Shown piece after piece: positions 25,664 to 34,635 of a stretch of DNA of 64,000 nt. How positions within the stretch are numbered: position 1 is the stretch's first letter; each line of letters starts with the position of its first letter. Under the pieces are notes generated by a model. That model was not told the DNA's origin. It did no database searches and worked only from the letters and a program-made list of their open reading frames with translations. The position numbers and the translations under genes were made by a program. Source of the stretch: Streptomyces plumbidurans (GTDB taxonomy: Bacteria; Actinomycetota; Actinomycetes; Streptomycetales; Streptomycetaceae); NCBI RefSeq assembly GCF_019857225.1, contig NZ_JAFJSY010000007.1, positions 16,875 through 80,874 on the forward strand, read 5' to 3'.

Positions 25664-26596
25664 ATGCGGCGCACGGATATCGCGGGAGACGACGGCCAGT
25701 GGTCAGGTCTGGCCCTGGAGGTGCGGTCGCCTCGGCGACCGGGGCTGTGCCTGTTCACCGCGGAGCGCCGCCTGCTGCTTGTTCAGGAGTCGCGGCCGGT
25801 GCTTCTCGCCGTGGTCGACGAGGACAACTACGGGGTGGAGTTCTGGCGTACCGACGCCTACCGCTCACTCGTCCCGCCGTTGCGGGCCGACACGGCACGG
25901 GCGCTGGGCGGCCAACTCGACCGCTGGGCTCACCGGTTCGCACAGCAGCTGCTCGACGCCCCGGACGGCCCTCTGCACGAGGGACGATGGCTGCTCACAC
26001 GCGAGAGCCTGCTCCTGCGCTGGAACCACCTCCGCGCCCCGGAGGCCGAGTACTGGAACGGCATGCTCGTCGAGGGCCATCCGGACGGGTACATCGACTG
26101 GTTCGTCCATTCCGGCTCGTGGGAGATCCTTCCGCTGCGCCCGATGCCCGCCGCGGACGACGGCCGGGTGAAGGCGTACCGCAAGCAGGCCCGTGACGGC
26201 ACGCTCCCGCCCGTTCTGCTGTGGTGGGTCAGCGGACTGGACTGCCATCTCATCCTCGACGGTCACGCACGGCTCGCAGCGGCGATCGCCGAGTCGACAA
26301 CACCCCCACTGCTGGAAGTGCAACGTGCGGCACCGAGCGACGAGGTGGCCGCGGAGACCGAACAGGCGGTGCATCACTACGAGGCCGAACTGACCCGCTT
26401 CGCCGAACTCCGCACCCTCCACGGCACCGCGGTCCCGGACGGCGCCGCCATCGCGGGCCCCAGCCTCGCCCACCGCCTCCAGGCCCTGCACACGGCACAA
26501 CGCCCCACATGGGCCTGGCCACTGCCCGGCGGCGCAGTTGAGTGGAAGCGCGTCGCGCGCGATGTGACCGCCGGACGGAAGTGGGATGCGTCGTGA
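25664..26596 (+). CDS. Hypothetical protein with a ParB/sulfiredoxin-like motif
   Basis: This protein of 310 residues belongs to no family I can name. Residues of about 185-215 read LPPVLLWWVSGLDCHLILDGHARLAAAIAE, which resembles the DGHHRLAAA loop of ParB-like nuclease and sulfiredoxin folds that bind a nucleotide phosphate. The first third is strand-rich and the C-terminal part helical (ETEQAVHHYEAELTRFAELR). There is no signal peptide or membrane segment. It starts 19 bases after the kinase gene and may be cotranscribed. Streptomyces homologues seem likely but were not checked. Confidence 0.65.
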   Translation: MRRTDIAGDDGQWSGLALEVRSPRRPGLCLFTAERRLLLVQESRPVLLAVVDEDNYGVEFWRTDAYRSLVPPLRADTARALGGQLDRWAHRFAQQLLDAPDGPLHEGRWLLTRESLLLRWNHLRAPEAEYWNGMLVEGHPDGYIDWFVHSGSWEILPLRPMPAADDGRVKAYRKQARDGTLPPVLLWWVSGLDCHLILDGHARLAAAIAESTTPPLLEVQRAAPSDEVAAETEQAVHHYEAELTRFAELRTLHGTAVPDGAAIAGPSLAHRLQALHTAQRPTWAWPLPGGAVEWKRVARDVTAGRKWDAS

Positions 26597-26733
26597 GCAA
26601 GGGCAAGGCCTGATCGTCATTCAAAGATCACGCCGACGCGGCGCTCCGTGTCGGCGGTGGTTTCCGGTCGGCGGCGGTTTCAGTCGATGCCGGGCGACCA
26701 TGGCCGACACGGGCGTCACCTCCGAGCGGAGCC

Positions 26734-26949
26734 CTACTCGTTCCCGCGGTCCATGACGCGGCGGGCCGCCTCGGCCTCCGCCGCCGGCGGGGACAACTCG
26801 TCCAGCGTGTCCAGCTCGTCGTCCGTTTCCAGCTCCCTCTCCCATGCCGCAGCGAGGTCTTCCTGCTCCTCGCGCGGCCTGGCGCCGACGGCCTCCCGGT
26901 GCTCCGGATCAAGGGCTGCCAGGAATCGTTCGACCGTATCCGTCGTCAT
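26734..26949 (-). CDS. Small acidic hypothetical protein
   Basis: The product is 71 residues, MTTDTVERFLAALDPEHREAVGARPREEQ followed by a strongly acidic middle (ETDDELDTLDEL) and a short helix ending MDRGNE. The start at 26949 is well supported by AAGGAGGACCGT directly before it. The sequence is predicted all-helical and soluble. I do not recognise the family. It lies in the minus direction between two plus-strand genes. Confidence 0.6.
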   Translation of the reverse strand: MTTDTVERFLAALDPEHREAVGARPREEQEDLAAAWERELETDDELDTLDELSPPAAEAEAARRVMDRGNE

Positions 26950-27072
26950 ACGGTCCTCCTTGTCACGGACAACAGGAAATGGTGCCACCCTGCGCCAGCA
27001 TGGCTGAAGCTACGACGCCTGGCCACCCGACGGCTGCTGGAGCAAGCCGACGGGCACAGGGGAGCCAACCGA

Positions 27073-27306
27073 TCAATGCGAGCCGTTGTCGCGGTCCCGC
27101 AGCGCGCTCACACCCGTGGAATCGGCGAAGTGGTGGTAGGCGTGAGCCTGCCGGCGCGCATCGCGAAAACCCTGGGTGGCCGTCGCTTCGATCTGATGCG
27201 TGTCAGCACTGCTCGGCATCCGCCGCCGCTCCCGGCGTACGAGCACGGTGATCGCAGCGCTGAGAACGGCTGCCACGGCCGCGACGGCGAGTAGCACGTA
27301 ACCCAT
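27073..27306 (-). CDS. Small single-span membrane protein
   Basis: The product is 77 residues: an N-terminal membrane helix MGYVLLAVAAVAAVLSAAITVLV followed by a basic turn (RRERRR) and a hydrophilic cytoplasmic tail rich in Gln, Ala and His. GGGGGACAA precedes the ATG. Its topology suggests a small anchored regulator or stabilising subunit, but no function is known. An in-frame ATG at 27378 is rejected because the added residues are unlike a membrane-protein start. Confidence 0.55.
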   Translation of the reverse strand: MGYVLLAVAAVAAVLSAAITVLVRRERRRMPSSADTHQIEATATQGFRDARRQAHAYHHFADSTGVSALRDRDNGSH

Positions 27307-27595
27307 TTGTCCCCCGTATGCCTCTCGGGCCGTCGTGACGGTGACCCTGGTTCCACTCGCCGACCGCCAACCGATCAAGCGTACCCATCAGGTACATGAC
27401 GTGACCAGGGGCCGTCCGCCTTCGACCTCGCCCGTCGAGTACCGCGAGCCGACCAACCCCCTTCCCGCAACTGGTACTTGTGCCCTGAAACCAAACAGCG
27501 CGCAATGCACGTCCTCACCACCGACCACGGGATGCGACGCCCGTCCGGGCCTCGCCCCACGCCGTTCAGGGTTCAGGTTTCAGGGGGAAGTCGAC
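27307..27595 (+). promoter_or_regulatory. Upstream region of the S1 protease gene
   Basis: About 290 bases without a gene. The end nearest the protease has three near copies of GTTCAGG (27564-27584) just before the GGGGGAAG ribosome-binding site. No reliable promoter boxes could be assigned. Confidence 0.35.
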
Positions 27596-28396
27596 ATGTC
27601 GTTTCGTTCATTCCGTACCGCCAGATCCGCACGTGCCGCAACGCGCACCACGGCCGTCGTCACCGCCGCGCTCACGGCGGCCGGGCTCTGGGCCGCGGCC
27701 GCCCCCGCCTCCGCGGTGAAGGGCGGCGGCCCGGCCACGACCAAGGCATGGCCGTACGCCATGCTGATCGAACTCGACGGCAGCCAGTTCTGCGGCGGCA
27801 CCCTCGTCGCGCCCACCAAGGTGCTCACCGCCGGCCACTGCGTGACGAACGCCGGGGACGTCTCCGCGCTGCGGGTCATCGGCGGCCGCACCAAGGTGGA
27901 CGGCTCGGGCGGCACGGTGCGCAAGGTGGCCTCCTATCGGCTGGACTCCCGCTACAGCATGCCCGGCTACGCCTACGACGCCGCCGTGCTCACCCTCGAC
28001 CGGCCGATGCCCTATCGCACCGTCCCGGTGGCAGGGCCAAAGGACGCGGCTCTGGTCGCAGACGGCCGGACGGCCACCGTGCTGGGCTGGGGACGCACCG
28101 GCCCCGAGACCACCGCCACCCGGCTGAAGCAGGCCGAGCTGGCCCTCTCCCCCGTCGCCGACTGCCAGCCGTACACCGACAGCGAGACCGACCCGGCGGC
28201 GATGCTGTGCGGTATGCCGCGGCCGGGCACCACGGACAGCATCTGCCCCGGCGATTCCGGCGGACCGCTGATCAGCGGCGGCAAGGTCGTCGGCATCGTG
28301 TCGTCCGGCAACAAGTACTGCGACGAGCAGTTCCCGGTGTCGGTCTTCGTCCGCGCCGACTCGGTCGCGGCCGACCTGGGCCTGCACACGTCCTGA
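27596..28396 (+). CDS. Secreted trypsin-like serine protease (family S1)
   Basis: This 266-residue secreted enzyme has a signal peptide (about residues 1-40, ending APASAVKGG). The catalytic triad is visible: His81 in TAGHC, Asp128 in YDAAVLTLD and Ser221 in CPGDSGGPL. Paired cysteines (FCGGTL/GHC, CQPY/LCGM, ICPGDS/KYCDE) fit the three disulphides of trypsins. No long propeptide is seen, and the mature chain would begin near VKGGGPATTKAWPYAM, the equivalent of IVGG, so it is activated by removal of a short segment. Trypsins preferring Arg/Lys carry Asp six residues before the active serine; here that position is Asp in TTDSICPGDSGG, consistent with trypsin specificity. Confidence 0.9.
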   Translation: MSFRSFRTARSARAATRTTAVVTAALTAAGLWAAAAPASAVKGGGPATTKAWPYAMLIELDGSQFCGGTLVAPTKVLTAGHCVTNAGDVSALRVIGGRTKVDGSGGTVRKVASYRLDSRYSMPGYAYDAAVLTLDRPMPYRTVPVAGPKDAALVADGRTATVLGWGRTGPETTATRLKQAELALSPVADCQPYTDSETDPAAMLCGMPRPGTTDSICPGDSGGPLISGGKVVGIVSSGNKYCDEQFPVSVFVRADSVAADLGLHTS

Positions 28397-28511
28397 CGCA
28401 TCCTCCCTGACCCCGCGTCCTCCCTGACCCCGCCCCCTCCTCCCCCCCAGCCGTTACCAGAGCGTAATCAACGACCCACTTGCCAGCCCTCCGACGCGTG
28501 TAACACAGTCA

Positions 28512-28539
28512 TGTATGCGCTTACAGACAGCGCATACAT
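28512..28539. promoter_or_regulatory. LacI-family operator before the sugar-uptake operon
   Basis: TGTATGCGCTTACA at 28512-28525 is one mismatch from the perfect LacI-type palindrome TGTAAGCGCTTACA. Overlapping it, ATGTATGCGC (28511-28520) and GCGCATACAT (28530-28539) form perfect 10-base arms 9 bases apart. A near-identical word occurs before the lacI-type gene at 34579, so the same repressor probably controls both. The site lies about 30 bases before the start of the binding-protein gene. Confidence 0.8.
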
Positions 28540-28565
28540 CAGCCACGCTCGACGAGGAGCACTCT

Positions 28566-29810
28566 ATGCACCGCGCCGCCGGAACCGCCTCACTCGCCCT
28601 CGTGGCGGTGTCCGCCCTCACCCTGTCCGCATGCGGTGGCTCGGGGGGCAAGGACGTGGGCGCCGACGCGAAGCAGACGCTGACCGTGTGGGCCATGGGG
28701 ACCGAGGGAGAGAAGCTCGGCGACGTCGCCAAGGAGTACGAGAAGGCGCACCCCAACGTCACCGTGAAGGTGACCCCGGTCGGCTGGGACGTGGCGCACC
28801 AGAAGCTGGTCGCCGCGGCCGCCGCGGGCAAGCTCCCGGACGTGACGCAGATGGGCTCCAGCTACCTGGGCGAGTTCGCCGACATGGGGGCGCTGGAGCC
28901 GGTCGACACCAAGGCCTTCAAGCAGGGCGGCTTCTTCTCGTCCGCCTGGGATCAGGGCGTCTACGACGGCAAGGCCTACGGCGTTCCCTGGTACATCGAC
29001 ACCCGCGTCCTCTTCTACCGCACCGACCTGGCGAAGAAGGCCGGGGTCGACGGCGCCCCCGCCACCATGGCGGACCTCCAGAAGGCGGCCGAGGCGTACC
29101 ACGACAAGGCCGGGTCCAAGTGGGGTCTCTCCATCCAGCCGAGCGGACTCGACGCCGTGCAGAGTTTCTACCCCTTCCTCTACTCGGCCGGCGGCGCGAT
29201 CCTCAACGACGACGGCAAGCCCGTCGTCAACAGCCCCGCGGCGGTCAAGGCCCTCTCGAACTACGGCAGTTACTACACCAAGGGCCTCAGCGACAAGGTG
29301 TTCCGGCCGGGCTACGACGTCACGAAGGACTTCAACACCGGCGCCGTGCCGATGTTCTTCAGCGGACCATGGATGGTGGGCCTGCTGAACGACAACTACC
29401 CCGGACTCAAGGGAAAGTGGGCCGTGACCGCCGTACCGGCCGACGAGTCCTCGGTCTCCATGGCCGGCGGGTCCAGTCTCGCCATCTCGGCGGACAGTTC
29501 CCACAAGGCCGCCGCGAAGGACTTCGTCGGCTACCTGACCGGTGCCAAGGGACAGGCCGACTGGTACAAGCGCTCCAAGGACCTGCCCGCCAACACCCGG
29601 GCGTGGGAGACGGGTGAGCTCGCCACGGACGCGGACATGAAGGTGTTCCGCAAGCAGATGGAGTCCGCGAAGGCGCTGCCCGCCCAGCCGAAGCTGACCG
29701 AGATCACCTCGAAGGTCGACGACGCGATCGGGTCGGTCACCCAGGGCAAGTCCTCCGCGAAGGCGGCCCTGGACAAGGCGCAGTCCGCGATCGAGAGCCT
29801 GGTGGGTTAG
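28566..29810 (+). CDS. Sugar ABC transporter substrate-binding lipoprotein
   Basis: The 414-residue lipoprotein has a lipobox near residues 20-24 (LTLSACGGS) and a type 1 solute-binding fold: QTLTVWAMGTEGEKL, GKLPDVTQMGSSYLGEFADMGAL, AYGVPWYIDTRVLFYRTDLAKKAG, GAVPMFFSGPWMVGLL. It is the first gene of an operon with two permeases, a GH1 beta-glucosidase and a glucoamylase-like protein, closed by a LacI regulator. The ligand is therefore probably a beta-linked gluco-oligosaccharide. The start has GAGGAGC upstream. A perfect inverted repeat and LacI operator lie just before it. Confidence 0.92.
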   Translation: MHRAAGTASLALVAVSALTLSACGGSGGKDVGADAKQTLTVWAMGTEGEKLGDVAKEYEKAHPNVTVKVTPVGWDVAHQKLVAAAAAGKLPDVTQMGSSYLGEFADMGALEPVDTKAFKQGGFFSSAWDQGVYDGKAYGVPWYIDTRVLFYRTDLAKKAGVDGAPATMADLQKAAEAYHDKAGSKWGLSIQPSGLDAVQSFYPFLYSAGGAILNDDGKPVVNSPAAVKALSNYGSYYTKGLSDKVFRPGYDVTKDFNTGAVPMFFSGPWMVGLLNDNYPGLKGKWAVTAVPADESSVSMAGGSSLAISADSSHKAAAKDFVGYLTGAKGQADWYKRSKDLPANTRAWETGELATDADMKVFRKQMESAKALPAQPKLTEITSKVDDAIGSVTQGKSSAKAALDKAQSAIESLVG

Positions 29811-29815
29811 TCGGC

Positions 29816-30808
29816 ATGTCTCTTGTGACCGGATCGGCCGCGCACGACGCGGCCGTCACCAAGACCGGGCGCGGCGGCAGTGCCCAACCGCCGGGCGCGC
29901 AACGGCGGTTCGGTGGCCGCCGGCGATCACTGGGCCGGAGCAATCTGCACGGCTGGCTGTTCTCCACCCCGTTCCTCGTGCTGTTCGGCGTCTTCATGCT
30001 GTTTCCGATCGTGGCGACGCTCTTGATGAGCTTCACCGACTTCGGTGTGCGTGACGTCCGCCAGCCGCTGGAGGCGCAGTTCGTCGGCCTGGACAACTAC
30101 ACGAAGCTGTTCGCCGACGACACGTTCCGCACGGCCCTGTTCAACACCGCCTACTTCGTCGTCGTCGGTGTGCCCCTGACCATCGTGCTCGGCCTGCTGG
30201 TCGCGCTGTTGCTGAACAACGGCATCGACCGGGCCCGCACCTTCTTCCGGGTCGGCTTCTACGCCCCGGTCGTCACCTCGATCGTCGCGGTGGCCGTCGT
30301 ATGGCGCTTCGTGCTCGACCCGTCGGACGGCCTGGTCTCCGGTGTCGCCGCCGAACTCGGCACGAAGGCACCGGACTTCCTCGGCTCCCAGACCTGGGCC
30401 ATGCCGTCGCTGATCCTGCTGGCGGTCTGGCGGAACCTCGGCACGGTCATGGTGCTGTTCATCGCCGGGCTGCAGGCCATCCCCGCCGAGGTGCGCGAGG
30501 CCGCGCGGCTCGACGGCGCCGGTCCCTGGCACGAACTGCGGCGCATCACCGTGCCGTTGCTGCGGCCGACCCTGCTGTACGCCACCGTCATCACCACCAT
30601 CGGCTATCTGAACGTCTTCGAGGAGCCCTTCGTGATGACGCAAGGAGGGCCGGACAACGGCACGTTGACGGTGTCCCTGGACATGTACCGGGAGGGCTTC
30701 AACTTCTTCCACATGGGCTATGCGAGCGCCATGGCGTACGTCCTGTTCGTGGTGATCATGGCTATCACGGTGCTCCAGCTCCGCCTGCTGAAGGACAACA
30801 CCCGATGA
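29816..30808 (+). CDS. Carbohydrate ABC transporter permease, MalF type
   Basis: This 330-residue membrane protein has six main membrane segments after a basic cytoplasmic head. Landmarks are GWLFSTPFLVLFGVFMLFPIVATLLMSF, the EAA loop IPAEVREAARLDGAGPWHELRRITVPLLRP and the MalF end MTQGGPDNGTLTVSLDMYREGF. It starts 5 bases after the binding-protein gene and overlaps the next permease by 4 bases, so all three are one transcript. It forms a heterodimeric channel with that permease. The ATPase is not encoded here and is likely MsiK. Confidence 0.93.
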   Translation: MSLVTGSAAHDAAVTKTGRGGSAQPPGAQRRFGGRRRSLGRSNLHGWLFSTPFLVLFGVFMLFPIVATLLMSFTDFGVRDVRQPLEAQFVGLDNYTKLFADDTFRTALFNTAYFVVVGVPLTIVLGLLVALLLNNGIDRARTFFRVGFYAPVVTSIVAVAVVWRFVLDPSDGLVSGVAAELGTKAPDFLGSQTWAMPSLILLAVWRNLGTVMVLFIAGLQAIPAEVREAARLDGAGPWHELRRITVPLLRPTLLYATVITTIGYLNVFEEPFVMTQGGPDNGTLTVSLDMYREGFNFFHMGYASAMAYVLFVVIMAITVLQLRLLKDNTR

Positions 30809-31689
30809 GCGCCCCCACCGCCTCGGCCCCGGTCAAGTCCGCGCCCGCCGTCCGGCGCCACGAGGGCCGCGTGCGCCGGCCCGCGCTGTATCTCCTCGCC
30901 TCGCTGGGCCTGTTGGTGATGGCGGCGCCGTTCCTGTGGATGGCGCTGTCCGCCTTCAAGACGCGACAGGACCTGACGGCCAGCCCTCCGGTGTGGCTCC
31001 CGACGCAGTGGACGCTCGGCAACTTCCGTGTCCTGCTGGACCAGTTGGACATGCCGCGCTACTTCCTGAACTCGCTGATCGTGGCCGTCCTCGTGACCGT
31101 CTGCAATCTGCTGTTCTGCTCGATGCTCGGCTATGCGCTCGCCAAGCTCGAATTCACCGGCCGCACCAAGGTCTTCGGCACGGTGCTCGCCGCCCTGATG
31201 GTGCCGGGCAACCTGCTGATCCTGCCGCTGTACGTGCTGATGAGCGGGCTGAACCTGATCGACACCTACGCCGGGCTCGTGCTGCCGTTCGCCGCGAGCG
31301 CCTTCGGGGTGTTCCTGATGCGGCAGTTCATGCAGTCGGTGCCCGACGAGCTGCTCGAGGCGGCCAGGATCGACGGCGCCGGCGAGTGGTACATCTTCTG
31401 GCGCATCGTCCTGCCCCTGGTCAGACCGGCCCTGGCCACGTTGACGATCTTCACCTTCCTCGGCTCGTGGAACAACTTCGTCTGGCCGCTGGTCGCGACC
31501 AACGACCCGGGCAAGTACACGCTGCCGGTCGCGCTGGCGACGTTCGCCAACGACCCCAACCGCACCGTCGCAGGCGGCAACGGCATGCTCATGGCCGGAT
31601 CGCTGCTGGTGGTGCTGCCCGTCCTGGCCGTGTTCGCCGTCCTGCAACGCCACTTCACCCAGGGCATCGCCACCGCCGGCCTGAAATAG
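30805..31689 (+). CDS. Carbohydrate ABC transporter permease, MalG type
   Basis: The product is 294 residues. Membrane segments begin with LLASLGLLVMAAPFLWMALSAFKT; the EAA loop is VPDELLEAARIDGAGEWYIFWRIVLPLVRPALA, and the tail ends RHFTQGIATAGLK, the usual MalG terminus. Its ATG overlaps the stop of the MalF-type gene. Together they form the channel of a gluco-oligosaccharide importer. An 88-base gap separates it from the GH1 gene, short enough for one transcript. Confidence 0.93.
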   Translation: MSAPTASAPVKSAPAVRRHEGRVRRPALYLLASLGLLVMAAPFLWMALSAFKTRQDLTASPPVWLPTQWTLGNFRVLLDQLDMPRYFLNSLIVAVLVTVCNLLFCSMLGYALAKLEFTGRTKVFGTVLAALMVPGNLLILPLYVLMSGLNLIDTYAGLVLPFAASAFGVFLMRQFMQSVPDELLEAARIDGAGEWYIFWRIVLPLVRPALATLTIFTFLGSWNNFVWPLVATNDPGKYTLPVALATFANDPNRTVAGGNGMLMAGSLLVVLPVLAVFAVLQRHFTQGIATAGLK

Positions 31690-31777
31690 CCGCGGCGCAC
31701 CCGCACATGTACCGGCCCCCGTGCCGCGACCACGCGCCCGCACGAACCGGCTCCCCTCACACAGACAGAAACGGACG

Positions 31778-32980
31778 ATGACCCACACCTCCCTCCGCTT
31801 CCCCGACGGCTTCCTCTGGGGTGCCTCCACCGCCGCCCACCAGATCGAGGGGAACAACGTCAACAGCGACTGGTGGCGCAAGGAACACGACCCGGCGGCG
31901 GGCATCCTCGAACCGAGTCTGGACGCCTGCGACAGCTATCACCGCTGGGAGCAGGACATGGACCTGCTGGTCCGCCTCGGCTTCACCGACTACCGCTTCA
32001 GCGTCGAGTGGGCCCGCATCGAACCAGCCCCCGGCGCCTTCTCCCGGGCCGAGATCGCGCACTACCGCCGTATGGTGGACGGCGCCCTGGCCCGCGGACT
32101 GCGGCCCATGGTGACCCTTCACCACTTCACCGTGCCGCAGTGGTTCGAGGACCTCGGCGGCTGGACCGCCGACGGAGCCGTGGAGTTGTTCGCCCGCTAC
32201 GTCGAGAACTGCGCGCCGATCATCGCCGACGGCGTACGCCATGTGTGCACCATCAACGAGCCCAACATGATCGCCGTCATGGCCGGTCTCGCCAAGCGGG
32301 GCGAGCAGGGCTTCCCGCCCGCGGGGCTGCCGTTCCCCGACCTGGAGACCACCGAAGCGGTGATCGCCGCGCACCACGCCGCGGTCAAGGTGGTTCGGGC
32401 CGTCAACGCGGACATCCAGGTGGGCTGGACCGTCGCCAACCAGGTCTACCAGGCCCTGCCCGGCGCCGAGGAGGTCACCGCCGCCTATCGCCGTCCCCGC
32501 GAGGACGTCTTCATCGAAGCGGCCCGCGGCGACGACTTCATCGGCGTCCAGTCCTACACCCGCACCAGGATCGGCCCCGACGGCCCCGTCACCGCACCCG
32601 AGGACGCCGAACGCACCCTGACGCGGTGGGAGTACTACCCGGCCGCCGTGGGCGAGGCGCTGCGCCACACCGCCGACGTCATCGGCCGCGACATGCCACT
32701 GATCGTCACCGAGAACGGCATCGCGACCGACGACGACACACGTCGTGTCGACTACTACACGGGCGCACTCGCGGCCGTCGCCTCCGCCGTCGAGGACGGC
32801 CTCGACGTCCGGGGCTATCTGGCCTGGAGCGCCCTGGACAACTACGAATGGGGCTCCTACGCGGCCACGTTCGGCCTCATCGCGGTCGATCCCGTGACCT
32901 TCGAGCGCACGGCCAAACCGTCCGCCGAATGGCTCGGCGGCCTCGGCCGCACCCGCCTGTTCCCGCGCGCCGCCGCCTGA
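31778..32980 (+). CDS. GH1 beta-glucosidase
   Basis: This 400-residue cytoplasmic enzyme is of glycoside hydrolase family 1. The N-terminal signature is FPDGFLWGASTAAHQIEG. The acid/base is Glu161 in CTINEPN and the nucleophile is Glu312 in LIVTENG. The aglycone-side WSALDNYEWGSYAATFGL block is present near the end. At 400 residues it is somewhat shorter than the usual 440-480. Given its place after the permeases, it probably cleaves imported beta-glucosides to glucose. Confidence 0.94.
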   Translation: MTHTSLRFPDGFLWGASTAAHQIEGNNVNSDWWRKEHDPAAGILEPSLDACDSYHRWEQDMDLLVRLGFTDYRFSVEWARIEPAPGAFSRAEIAHYRRMVDGALARGLRPMVTLHHFTVPQWFEDLGGWTADGAVELFARYVENCAPIIADGVRHVCTINEPNMIAVMAGLAKRGEQGFPPAGLPFPDLETTEAVIAAHHAAVKVVRAVNADIQVGWTVANQVYQALPGAEEVTAAYRRPREDVFIEAARGDDFIGVQSYTRTRIGPDGPVTAPEDAERTLTRWEYYPAAVGEALRHTADVIGRDMPLIVTENGIATDDDTRRVDYYTGALAAVASAVEDGLDVRGYLAWSALDNYEWGSYAATFGLIAVDPVTFERTAKPSAEWLGGLGRTRLFPRAAA

Positions 32981-33023
32981 CCGCGCCGCCTCGCCCGACG
33001 CACCTCCGCGCCTCCCCCGTGCC

Positions 33024-33060
33024 CGGGAGCCGGTGGGCCCCTGACACCCACCGGCTCCCG
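33024..33060 (+). terminator. Hairpin between the GH1 gene and the glucoamylase-like gene
   Basis: CGGGAGCCGGTGGG (33024-33037) and CCCACCGGCTCCCG (33047-33060) form a perfect 14-base stem with a 9-base loop. It may terminate part of the transcript after the GH1 gene, lowering expression of the genes beyond, or protect the upstream message. Confidence 0.7.
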
Positions 33061-33093
33061 TCCCGCCGTCCCCCTTCGAGGAGTTGATCCCGT

Positions 33094-34515
33094 ATGAACC
33101 GTCGCCGGTTCCTCACGGCCGCCACCGCATCGGCAGCGGCCGTCGGCGCCACCGGACCCTCCGCCTTCGCCGCCACCGCCTCCGGCGCCCGCACCGGCTC
33201 GGACACGGCGCTGCTGCGCACCTGGTTCGAGGCGACCTACCGTTCGATCACGGCCATGACCACGGAACTCGGCCTGGCCGTCGACAAGATCGACGTCAGC
33301 GGCAGCGGCACGCCCGTCCCCTCGCCGCAGACCTCCCCGACCAACATCGGCTGCGGCCTGTGGTCCACGGTGGCCGCCGCCGGCCTCGGCGTCATCTCCG
33401 GCTCGCTCATGCACGAGCGTCTGGGACGCGCCGTGGCGACCGTCGAGAGACTGGAGCGGGCTCACGGCTTCTGGTTCAACTGGTACGACGCCCACGACGG
33501 TTCGGTGCTGACGACATGGCCGGAGAGCGGGGACGCCGTCCGGCCGTTCCTGTCCACCGTCGACAACGCCTGGCTGGTCACCGGCCTCAGGATCGCCGCC
33601 GACGCCGACCCCGCCCTGCGCCCGCGCATCGCCCGGCTTCCGGCCGGAGCCGACTGGTCGTACTTCTACACCCCCTACGACGCGGCCGACCCTGTCGCAG
33701 GCCCCGGTCAACTCCTCGGCGGCTACTGGCCCGACAAGCCCGGCAAGGGCGAGCCCACCGGATTCCACTACGGCGCCCTCAACACCGAACCCCGCATGGC
33801 CAGTTACCACGGCATGGCCGACGGCACCCTGCCCACCGACCACTACTGGCACCTCTTCCGCACCCTCCTGCCCGGCATGGGGCAGGAGCAGGAACCCGAG
33901 GGCGGCTACGTCACCGTGGACGGCGTACGCGTCTGGCAGGGCCACTACACCTACCGCGGCCGCAAGCTCGTCCCCACCTGGGGCGGCTCGATGTTCGAGG
34001 CCCTGATGGTGCCGCTGTTCGTGCCCGAACCGGAGTGGTCGCCGCACTCGTGGGGCACCACGCACCGGCGCTACATCCGCAGCCAGATCGAGCACGGTCT
34101 GATCGAGGAGAGGTACGGCTACTGGGGCTTCTCCCCCGCGAGCATCCCCGAGGGCGGCTACCGCGAGTACGGCGTCGACGCGATCGGCATGCAGGAGGAC
34201 GGCTACAACAGCCTGGGCGTGGTCACCCCCCACGCCTCCTTCCTGGCCCTGCCCCTGGCACCGGACGAGGCCGTCGCCAACCTCAGGGGGCTCGACCGCG
34301 ACTTCGGCGCGTTCGACGACCGCTACGGCTTCCGCGACTCCGTCGACGTCACGACGGGCCGCGTCAGCGATGTCGTACTCGCCCTGGACCAGGGGATGAT
34401 CACCGCCGCCCTGGCGCAGCACCTGTCCCCCGGACTGCTCCAACGCCCGTTCCGCACAGGCGGGTTCCGCTCCCGGGTGCGGCCGCTGCTGGGCAAGGAG
34501 CGCTTCAGCGTCTGA
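33094..34515 (+). CDS. Tat-exported glucoamylase-like (GH144-type) protein
   Basis: The 473-residue protein has a twin-arginine signal (NRRRFLTAATASAAAVGATG; mature from about residue 31). The body has the features of the glucoamylase-like (alpha/alpha)6 group: GFWFNWYDAHDGSVLTTWPE, TVDNAWLVTGLRIAAD, TWGGSMFEALMVPLFVPE, YGYWGFSPASIPEGGYREYGVDAIG and VVTPHASFLAL. GH144 members cut beta-1,2-glucans; other members have other specificities. Its location with a GH1 enzyme and an importer supports an extracellular step that makes oligosaccharides for uptake. Family placement by eye is moderate. Confidence 0.65.
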   Translation: MNRRRFLTAATASAAAVGATGPSAFAATASGARTGSDTALLRTWFEATYRSITAMTTELGLAVDKIDVSGSGTPVPSPQTSPTNIGCGLWSTVAAAGLGVISGSLMHERLGRAVATVERLERAHGFWFNWYDAHDGSVLTTWPESGDAVRPFLSTVDNAWLVTGLRIAADADPALRPRIARLPAGADWSYFYTPYDAADPVAGPGQLLGGYWPDKPGKGEPTGFHYGALNTEPRMASYHGMADGTLPTDHYWHLFRTLLPGMGQEQEPEGGYVTVDGVRVWQGHYTYRGRKLVPTWGGSMFEALMVPLFVPEPEWSPHSWGTTHRRYIRSQIEHGLIEERYGYWGFSPASIPEGGYREYGVDAIGMQEDGYNSLGVVTPHASFLALPLAPDEAVANLRGLDRDFGAFDDRYGFRDSVDVTTGRVSDVVLALDQGMITAALAQHLSPGLLQRPFRTGGFRSRVRPLLGKERFSV

Positions 34516-34550
34516 CCGGTCGGCGCGTACGGTCCCACGGGTCCCGTCCC

Positions 34551-34579
34551 TTGCCCGACCCAGGGGCGGGACCTAAAAT
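34551..34579 (+). promoter_or_regulatory. Promoter of the LacI-family gene
   Basis: TTGCCC (34551-34556) and TAAAAT (34574-34579) are separated by 17 bases, a good vegetative-type promoter. The repressor site begins at the last base of the -10 box, so binding there would block transcription. Confidence 0.6.
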
Positions 34580-34611
34580 GAATGCGCTTACAGTCGTATG
34601 CCTGCGCATAC
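34579..34611. promoter_or_regulatory. LacI-family operator before the regulator gene
   Basis: TGAATGCGCTTACA (34579-34592) differs by one base from the word before the binding-protein gene. A second inverted repeat, GTATGC-4 bases-GCATAC (34596-34611), follows at once. Both sit between the -10 box and the GTG start at 34636, indicating autoregulation. Confidence 0.75.
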
Positions 34612-34635
34612 CCGTCGCTTCGGGAGTCCCTTTTC

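Noticed and set aside
28440..28460. Poly-C run read as a terminator
   Set aside because: It has no stem; it is a simple C-rich tract after the protease gene.
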